From Mailhella sp. (lineage in GTDB: Bacteria > Desulfobacterota > Desulfovibrionia > Desulfovibrionales > Desulfovibrionaceae), in NCBI GenBank assembly GCA_024404335.1, contig JAKSQA010000011.1:1-13074 (forward strand): 13,074 nucleotides of DNA, given 5' to 3'. The notes beneath the pieces are model-generated. The model was not told the origin of the DNA and searched no databases. It was given only the letters and a program-made list of their open reading frames with translations. Positions 6,281-13,074 of the stretch are shown here, piece after piece; position 1 is the stretch's first letter; every line of letters begins with the position of its first letter. The position numbers were made by a program, and so were the translations under genes.

Positions 6281-8722
6281 CTATTCCTCGGTCTCCTGCG
6301 GCTCCGTTTCCGCGACCGTATCGAATCCGGCCACCACGCCGCCTTCGTCCAGGCGCACGACGCGCACGCCGATGGCGGCACGGCCCACGGCCCTGACCTC
6401 ATCGACGCCGACGCGGATGATCTTGTTCGTCGACGTCAGAAGCACGAGCGAATCCGTATCGGACACGGGCTTGGCGCCTACGACCTCACCGGTCTTCTGC
6501 GTGACCTTGAAGTTGATGAGGCCCAGGCCGCCCCTGCTCTGGACCCTGTAGAGGTCCATCTTGGAACGCTTGCCGTAGCCGAACGACGACACCGTCATGA
6601 TCATCGTGGTGCTGTCGTTCTCATCGACGGTGACGCACGCGACGACACGGTCTCCGAGCTTGAGCCCCACGCCCTTGACGCCGGATGCGCTGCGCCCCAT
6701 GGGACGCACGTCGGACATGGCGAAACGGATGGCCATGCCGCGGGCGGTGGCCAGCATGACATGGTCGTGGTCCGTGACCTCGCGGACGGCGATAAGCTCG
6801 TCATCCTCCCTCATGCCCACGGCGATGAGGCCGCTCTTCCTGCTACGCGCATACAGGGAGGCGCTTGAGCGCTTCACCATGCCCTGTCTCGTGGCGAAGA
6901 GGAAGTACCTGTCCTCGGCGAACTCGCGGACGGTGAGCGCATTGGCCACCCATTCGTCCTTCTCCATGGGGAGAATGTTGGCGATGTGCACGCCCTTGGC
7001 CGTACGGCTGCCTTCAGGAACCTGGTGCACCTTCAGCTGGTACATGCGGCCCTTGTTGGTGAAGAGCAGCAGGAACTGATGGTTCGTCGTGGCGAGGAAT
7101 TCCTGCACGGAATCGTCTTCGGAGGTATGGAGCCCCGCGATCCCCTTGCCGCCCCTCTTCTGCTGCTGGTAGTTCGCCAGGGTCGTGCGCTTGATATAGC
7201 CACGGCGGGAAAGGGTGATGACGACATCCTCGTCGGGGATGAGGTCCTCGACATCAATGCCGCCCCGCTCGTCGAACACCACTTCGGTACGCCGCGGCGT
7301 GGCATAGGTGTCCTTTATGTACTGCGTCTCCTCGCGCATGACGCCGCGCAGGACGTTGACGTCCTCAAGGATCGAGATGAGGTAGGCGATCAGCTTCTCC
7401 AGTTCATGGAACTCCTCAAGCAGCTTGTCGCGCTCCAGTCCGGTCAGTCGCTGCAGGCGCATGTCGAGGATGCTCTGCGCCTGGATTTCGGAGAATCCGA
7501 AGGAGTCCACAAGACCGGCCTTGGCTTCAGCGGGGGTCTCCGATGCGCGGATGAGGGCCACGATCTGGTCGATGATGTCCAGAGCCTTGAGAAGGCCTTC
7601 CACGATATGTTTGCGGGCCTGCGCCTTGTCGAGGTCGAAGCGCGTACGCCTGATGACCACCTCGCGCCTGTGGTCGAGGAAGCATGTCAGAGCCGAGCGC
7701 AGGTTCAGCTGCTGGGGCTTGTTGTCCACGACGGCGAGCATGTTGATGCCGAACGAGGTCTCCAGCGGCGTGTACTTGTAGAGGCCGTTGACGACCAGTT
7801 CGGGAATGGTTCCCCGCTTCAGGTCGAGGATGATGTGTATGCCCTTCTTGTCGGAAAGGTCGCGCAGGTCGGATACGCCGTCGAGTTTGCGGTCGGTGAT
7901 AAGATCGGCGATCTTCTTCATCAGGATAGATTTATTCTGCCCGTAGGGAAGCTCCCTGATGACGACGGACTGCTGGCCCTTCTTCTTCTCTTCGATCTCC
8001 ACGCGGCCGCGCACCTTCACCACGCCGCGTCCGGTGCGATAGGCGTCGATCATGCCCTGGCCGGCATACACGAAGCCGGCGGTGGGGAAGTCGGGGCCGT
8101 GGACAAGATCGATAAGATCGTCGACCGTGCAGTCGGGCTCGTCAATCAGCCGCAGCAGGGCATCGCACAGCTCGCCGAGGTTGTGCGGCGGTATGTTCGT
8201 CGCCATGCCGACGGCGATGCCCGCAGAACCGTTGAGAAGAAGATTGGGGACCTTCGTGGGAAGGACCTCCGGCTCCTGCTCGGAACCATCGTAGTTCGGG
8301 CGGAAGTCAACGGTGTTCTTCTCGATGTCGTTAAGGAACTCCGAGGCAAGCCGCGACATGCGGACTTCCGTATATCGCATTGCGGCGGCGGAGTCGCCGT
8401 CGATGGAGCCGAAGTTGCCCTGGCCGTCTTCAAGCGGATCGCGCATGTTGAAGTCCTGGGCCATGCGGACCAGGGCGTCGTACACGGCTCTGTCGCCATG
8501 GGGGTGGTATTTGCCTATGACGTCGCCGACGATGCGGGCGCTTTTCTTCGTGGGGCGGTTATAGGTATTCGCCATCTGGGACTGAGCAAAGAGGATGCGC
8601 CTGTGGACCGGCTTGAGTCCGTCGCGCGCATCAGGGATGGCACGGCCTATGATGACGCTCAGCGAGTACGCAAGGTACGACTGGCGCATCTCCTTTTCTA
8701 TATCTACGAGGGATATGGCCAC
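6281..8722 (-). CDS. gyrA: DNA gyrase subunit A
   Basis: GyrA is the DNA-breaking and DNA-wrapping subunit of gyrase, which introduces negative supercoils as an A2B2 complex with GyrB. The 813 aa product shows the N-terminal winged-helix/tower domain ([17 protein letters not shown] at 26-42), the breakage Tyr117 in AMRYTE, and the C-terminal pinwheel with the GyrA box QKRGGKG at 521-527. That box separates it from ParC. The start is a GTG at 8722 with AAGGA upstream; it gives the expected N-terminal length before [14 protein letters not shown]. In the quinolone-resistance region the motif is [10 protein letters not shown]: Arg78 (codon AGA, 8489-8491) replaces the usual Ser/Thr equivalent to E. 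coli Ser83, while Asp82 (Asp87) is kept. It follows gyrB by 39 bp and is the last gene of the operon. Confidence 0.97.
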   Translation of the reverse strand: MAISLVDIEKEMRQSYLAYSLSVIIGRAIPDARDGLKPVHRRILFAQSQMANTYNRPTKKSARIVGDVIGKYHPHGDRAVYDALVRMAQDFNMRDPLEDGQGNFGSIDGDSAAAMRYTEVRMSRLASEFLNDIEKNTVDFRPNYDGSEQEPEVLPTKVPNLLLNGSAGIAVGMATNIPPHNLGELCDALLRLIDEPDCTVDDLIDLVHGPDFPTAGFVYAGQGMIDAYRTGRGVVKVRGRVEIEEKKKGQQSVVIRELPYGQNKSILMKKIADLITDRKLDGVSDLRDLSDKKGIHIILDLKRGTIPELVVNGLYKYTPLETSFGINMLAVVDNKPQQLNLRSALTCFLDHRREVVIRRTRFDLDKAQARKHIVEGLLKALDIIDQIVALIRASETPAEAKAGLVDSFGFSEIQAQSILDMRLQRLTGLERDKLLEEFHELEKLIAYLISILEDVNVLRGVMREETQYIKDTYATPRRTEVVFDERGGIDVEDLIPDEDVVITLSRRGYIKRTTLANYQQQKRGGKGIAGLHTSEDDSVQEFLATTNHQFLLLFTNKGRMYQLKVHQVPEGSRTAKGVHIANILPMEKDEWVANALTVREFAEDRYFLFATRQGMVKRSSASLYARSRKSGLIAVGMREDDELIAVREVTDHDHVMLATARGMAIRFAMSDVRPMGRSASGVKGVGLKLGDRVVACVTVDENDSTTMIMTVSSFGYGKRSKMDLYRVQSRGGLGLINFKVTQKTGEVVGAKPVSDTDSLVLLTSTNKIIRVGVDEVRAVGRAAIGVRVVRLDEGGVVAGFDTVAETEPQETEE

Positions 8723-8737
8723 GTTGTTCTTTCCTTT

Positions 8738-8754
8738 GGGAGCCCGGGGCTCCC
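8738..8754 (-). other. GC hairpin in the gyrB-gyrA spacer
   Basis: GGGAGCC (8738-8744) pairs with GGCTCCC (8748-8754), a 7-bp stem with a 3-nt loop, in the 39-nt gap between the gyrB stop and the GTG start of gyrA. It lies directly before the gyrA ribosome site and has no T-run, so it may tune relative gyrA translation or mRNA processing. Confidence 0.45.
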
Positions 8755-8761
8755 CTTGTCA

Positions 8762-11290
<2,529 letters not shown>

Positions 11291-12457
11291 TTATTCCTCT
11301 TCTTCGTAATAGGAGGATTCGGCGATCTTCATGGGCATGAGGATGACGGTGTACTCCGTATCCTCCGGACCGGTGATGCCGCAGGGGCCGTCCACGCCGG
11401 TGAGCGTGAAGTGCACCTTCTCGGACTGGAAGTGCCCGAGGATGTCGATCAGGTCATGCGTGGGGAAGACGATGCTCTCTATGTCACCGCTGAAGGAGCA
11501 TTCGATATGCTCGTTCGCCGAGCCGACTTCCTGCCCCTGGGCGGAAAGCGCGACTTCGGAGGGGGAGAAGGAGAGGCTCGTGTACCTGTCCTTGTCGCTG
11601 CCGAAGATGAGGAGTCGGTCAAGGGCGGTCATGGCCTCGCGCTTGTCGAGGTCGAGACTGGAGGCGCCGGGAGTGGCAAGGCGGCTCATGAAGCTCAGGT
11701 GGTCGGGGTAGATGTAGTTCGCGCTGCGGGGGATGCTCATGCATTCGTTGCCGGAGCCCGTGCGGATGTGGAAGCGGCGCTCGCTTACGTTGATCATGAT
11801 CTCGTCATTGCCCAGCCACTTACGCAGCTCGCCCACATATTTCTTCTGGATGAGCAGGCCGTTCTCGGGAAGTATTCCGGCAAGGGCGTCGTTTATGAAG
11901 CGCACCAGGGCGAAGCGGTGGCCGTTGAGGCCGCACACGTCCACCTTCCCGTCTCCTATGTTCTTAAGGCAGATGCAGGAGAGGGATTCGGAGCTCTCCT
12001 CATCGCTGATGCAGTAGAACACGCGGTCGATGAGGTCCTGGAAGAAGTCGCCGGACCAAAGGACGGCGCCTTCCTCGGGGAAGGGGGGAAGAGGCTGGAA
12101 CCAGGCTATGTCGGCAACGGGGAGCTTGTAGACGCGGCGGCCCTGCTCGACGGAAAGGACGTTGGCGTCCTCCTCAAGCCTGAGGGTGATCTCCCCTCCG
12201 GGAAGGCGTCTGAGGAGTTCGACGAAGGACTTGCCGTTGACGCCGACCTTTCCGCCTTCGCGGACATTCGCAGGATATGTTCCGGTGAATTCGATGTTCA
12301 CGTTGGAGGCCATGAACGTGAGGCGCCCGCCTTCAGTGGTGCTCGAGGCATCCATCCAGATCGAACGGAGGTATGCGGCTCCGGCTTTGGTGGGTATCAC
12401 GGATGCGGCCTTCTGAAGGCCGTCGATTATTTCCTCTTTCTTGATGGTCAGATACAT
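11291..12457 (-). CDS. dnaN: DNA polymerase III beta subunit (sliding clamp)
   Basis: DnaN is the ring-shaped clamp that holds replicative polymerase and repair enzymes on DNA. The 388 aa product shows the three clamp domains: N-terminal MYLTIKKEEIIDGLQKAASV, the central LNGHRFALV strand (DGHRLAL-type motif), and the C-terminal YTVILMPMKI that forms part of the partner-binding pocket. The start at 12457 is chosen over 12493 because AAGGA lies six bases upstream and the N-terminus then fits the family. The clamp normally ends at or just after MPM-R/K-L/I; here ten further residues (AESSYYEEEE) form an acidic tail. It heads the dnaN-gyrB-gyrA operon. The usual upstream partner dnaA is absent; queA lies on the other side of the intergenic region. 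Confidence 0.95.
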   Translation of the reverse strand: MYLTIKKEEIIDGLQKAASVIPTKAGAAYLRSIWMDASSTTEGGRLTFMASNVNIEFTGTYPANVREGGKVGVNGKSFVELLRRLPGGEITLRLEEDANVLSVEQGRRVYKLPVADIAWFQPLPPFPEEGAVLWSGDFFQDLIDRVFYCISDEESSESLSCICLKNIGDGKVDVCGLNGHRFALVRFINDALAGILPENGLLIQKKYVGELRKWLGNDEIMINVSERRFHIRTGSGNECMSIPRSANYIYPDHLSFMSRLATPGASSLDLDKREAMTALDRLLIFGSDKDRYTSLSFSPSEVALSAQGQEVGSANEHIECSFSGDIESIVFPTHDLIDILGHFQSEKVHFTLTGVDGPCGITGPEDTEYTVILMPMKIAESSYYEEEE

Positions 12458-12487
12458 AGTTATTCCTTGTATTGGATAGATAGGAGG

Positions 12488-12502
12488 TGTCACTTTGTCA
12501 CT
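12488..12502. repeat. tandem TGTCACT repeat upstream of dnaN
   Basis: TGTCACT occurs at 12488-12494 and again at 12496-12502, one base apart, 31 bp or more upstream of the dnaN start. GTCACTT recurs at 12710-12716 and inverted at 12730-12736 within a hairpin. The 8-bp period differs from a helical turn. It could be a protein-binding repeat or part of the dnaN promoter. Confidence 0.4.
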
Positions 12503-12514
12503 AAAGTCGACAAC

Positions 12515-12536
12515 CCTGTGATTTTACAGGTGTAAA
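12515..12536. promoter_or_regulatory. overlapping operator-like dyads upstream of dnaN
   Basis: CCTGT (12515-12519) is inverted as ACAGG (12526-12530), and TTTACA (12523-12528) is inverted as TGTAAA (12531-12536). The two share bases and sit about 58-79 bp upstream of the dnaN ATG, where a transcription factor could act. I cannot name the regulator. Confidence 0.4.
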
Positions 12537-12632
12537 TTGCCACCATGATTGGTGACTGCAGGGAACTCCGGCATGTTTCCAAGGTGGTTCCGGGGCCTGG
12601 TCCGCATATTTTCCGCCGATTAAGTGCCCATT

Positions 12633-12649
12633 GTGAACACTATGTTCGC
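12633..12649. promoter_or_regulatory. GAACA-N3-TGTTC dyad
   Basis: GTGAACA (12633-12639) and TGTTCGC (12643-12649) are near-perfect inverted copies separated by CTA. A further TGTTCG follows at 12655-12660, and a perfect TGTTCGAACA palindrome lies at 12781-12790. The words recall the GAAC...GTTC half-sites of Gram-positive-type LexA boxes, but the spacing is five rather than four, so no regulator is assigned. Confidence 0.4.
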
Positions 12650-12707
12650 CGTATTGTTCGTAACTCGAAAAAATGCTGTTATTCCGATATGATATAAAGG
12701 AGGTTTT

Positions 12708-12738
12708 CCGTCACTTCCTTTTCGGGCGGAAGTGACGG
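12708..12738. other. perfect 11-bp hairpin in the queA leader region
   Basis: CCGTCACTTCC (12708-12718) pairs without mismatch with GGAAGTGACGG (12728-12738) around a 9-nt loop. A perfect AAAGGAGG Shine-Dalgarno-like sequence ends five bases upstream, but no start codon lies at a suitable distance. There is no T-run on either side, so it is not a standard terminator. It could be part of an untranslated RNA or a protein site. Confidence 0.5.
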
Positions 12739-12834
12739 GGGCAGGCTCCCGGGCATAGAATATTTTTACCAGAAAACAAGTGTTCGAACAAGAAAATTAT
12801 GGATGTAAAACATCAATGATTACAATATGATAAT

Positions 12835-12895
12835 GTGGCCAATCAAAGACGGCGGGCATGGGGGCCGGCAAGGCATGCCCATGGTTGATTTCCAC
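12835..12895 (+). other. long interrupted stem-loop just upstream of queA
   Basis: Three nested pairings share one axis: GTGG/CCAC (12835-12838 with 12892-12895), AATCAA/TTGATT (12841-12846 with 12885-12890) and GGGCATG/CATGCCC (12854-12860 with 12874-12880). That is 17 bp in all, with internal loops and a 13-nt apical loop. It ends 44 nt before the queA ATG, so it would lie in the queA 5' leader. It does not match a preQ1 riboswitch that I can recognise. Confidence 0.45.
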
Positions 12896-12939
12896 GCGGT
12901 TTTGGCACACTAAAGGGAAAAAACTTACCGGGAATGATC

Positions 12940-13074
12940 ATGAACGAACAGGACTTTCTCTTATCAGGATACGATTACGAACTTCCGGAGGAGCGCATAG
13001 CCCAGCATCCGCCGGCGGACAGGGGCGCCTCGCGTCTTATGGTGCTCGACCGTTCGACGGGAGGGCTGACCCAT
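12940..13074 (+). CDS. queA: S-adenosylmethionine:tRNA ribosyltransferase-isomerase (QueA), N-terminal part
   Basis: QueA transfers the ribosyl part of S-adenosylmethionine to preQ1 in tRNA to make epoxyqueuosine, the next-to-last step of queuosine synthesis at the wobble base of GUN anticodons. Only 45 codons are in the window. They match the conserved start of the family: a short acidic lead, [15 protein letters not shown], then [20 protein letters not shown], which parallels the E. coli FELPEELIA..P....CRLL.LDG.TG.LTH pattern. ATGs at 12934 and 12940 are in frame; the second is preferred because GGGA at 12930-12933 is six bases away. The gene is cut by the window edge and reads away from dnaN. 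Confidence 0.9.
   Translation, partial: MNEQDFLLSGYDYELPEERIAQHPPADRGASRLMVLDRSTGGLTH

Larger units (their letters stand above)
12458..12939. other. 482-bp intergenic region between divergent dnaN and queA
   Basis: This is the longest gene-free stretch in the window and must hold the promoters of dnaN (-) and queA (+). It is AT-rich at about 12755-12834. It contains several dyads, two sizeable hairpins and repeated GTCACT words, listed separately. I found no good DnaA box (TTATNCACA); the nearest, TGTGGCCAA at 12835-12843, matches seven of nine. A 50-codon reading frame at 12545-12697 has no ribosome site and no recognisable features. Candidate -10 boxes for queA are TATGAT at 12688 and 12826, both lacking good -35 boxes. 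Confidence 0.7.

Noticed and set aside
12540..12640. A small SRP RNA or other known housekeeping RNA in the gap, suggested by short GC-rich hairpins.
   Set aside because: The conserved SRP tetraloop region and asymmetric loop bases are missing, and no other RNA family could be recognised.
12545..12697. A 50-codon ORF in the dnaN-queA gap.
   Set aside because: It has no ribosome-binding site, no recognisable features, and overlaps the dyads; it is probably chance.
12901..12920. A sigma54 promoter suggested by TGGCAC before queA.
   Set aside because: The matching -12 GC element is absent at the required spacing.
12458..12939. A chromosomal replication origin upstream of dnaN.
   Set aside because: No array of DnaA boxes is visible; the best single match has seven of nine bases, and dnaA is not adjacent. 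Gene context alone is too weak.
12896..12939. A preQ1 riboswitch before queA, suggested by the A-rich tail ending in AAAAAAC.
   Set aside because: No 5' strand can pair with the bases just before the A-run, so the required stem and pseudoknot cannot be drawn.

Overview
This 13 kb window is GC-rich, densely packed core chromosome of a Gram-negative bacterium. Three things point to a Desulfovibrionaceae-like member of the former Deltaproteobacteria (Desulfovibrio, Bilophila or Mailhella type): a kdsC-lptC-lptA-lptB cluster, a dnaN-gyrB-gyrA cluster, and the general protein style. That assignment is an inference from gene order and family resemblance; no marker comparison was possible. I saw no phage, transposon, CRISPR or plasmid signature.

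Left part, + strand (about 89-5044). A clear sigma70-type promoter precedes kdsC-lptC-lptA-lptB. This unit makes free Kdo for lipopolysaccharide and builds most of the inner-membrane and periplasmic part of the LPS export bridge. The genes overlap or nearly touch, which implies translational coupling. After a 63 bp gap come panC and panD, the pantothenate and beta-alanine steps of coenzyme A synthesis, closed by a strong intrinsic terminator. Next on the same strand is a BASS-family sodium symporter. Its sodium-site residues line up with those of the Neisseria ASBT homologue, and its place beside panC-panD suggests pantoate as a substrate.

Middle (5045-6280). A convergent gap contains a perfect 20-bp inverted repeat. 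A TPR lipoprotein gene on the - strand follows, then a divergent promoter region, a tRNA-Ala(GGC) gene with its own terminator, and a bidirectional terminator facing gyrA.

Right part, - strand (6281-12457). dnaN, gyrB and gyrA are read as one likely operon, supplying the replication clamp and DNA gyrase. GyrA carries Arg, encoded by AGA, at the position equivalent to E. coli Ser83 in the quinolone-resistance region. The spacers between these genes each hold a small GC-rich hairpin.

Right end (12458-13074). dnaN is not preceded by dnaA. Instead a 482 bp, partly AT-rich intergenic region separates it from a divergent queA, which is cut by the window edge. This region contains several dyads and hairpins and repeated GTCACT words but no convincing DnaA boxes. 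It is the least explained part of the window. The rest is well-understood housekeeping DNA, and I do not see a new multi-gene system.
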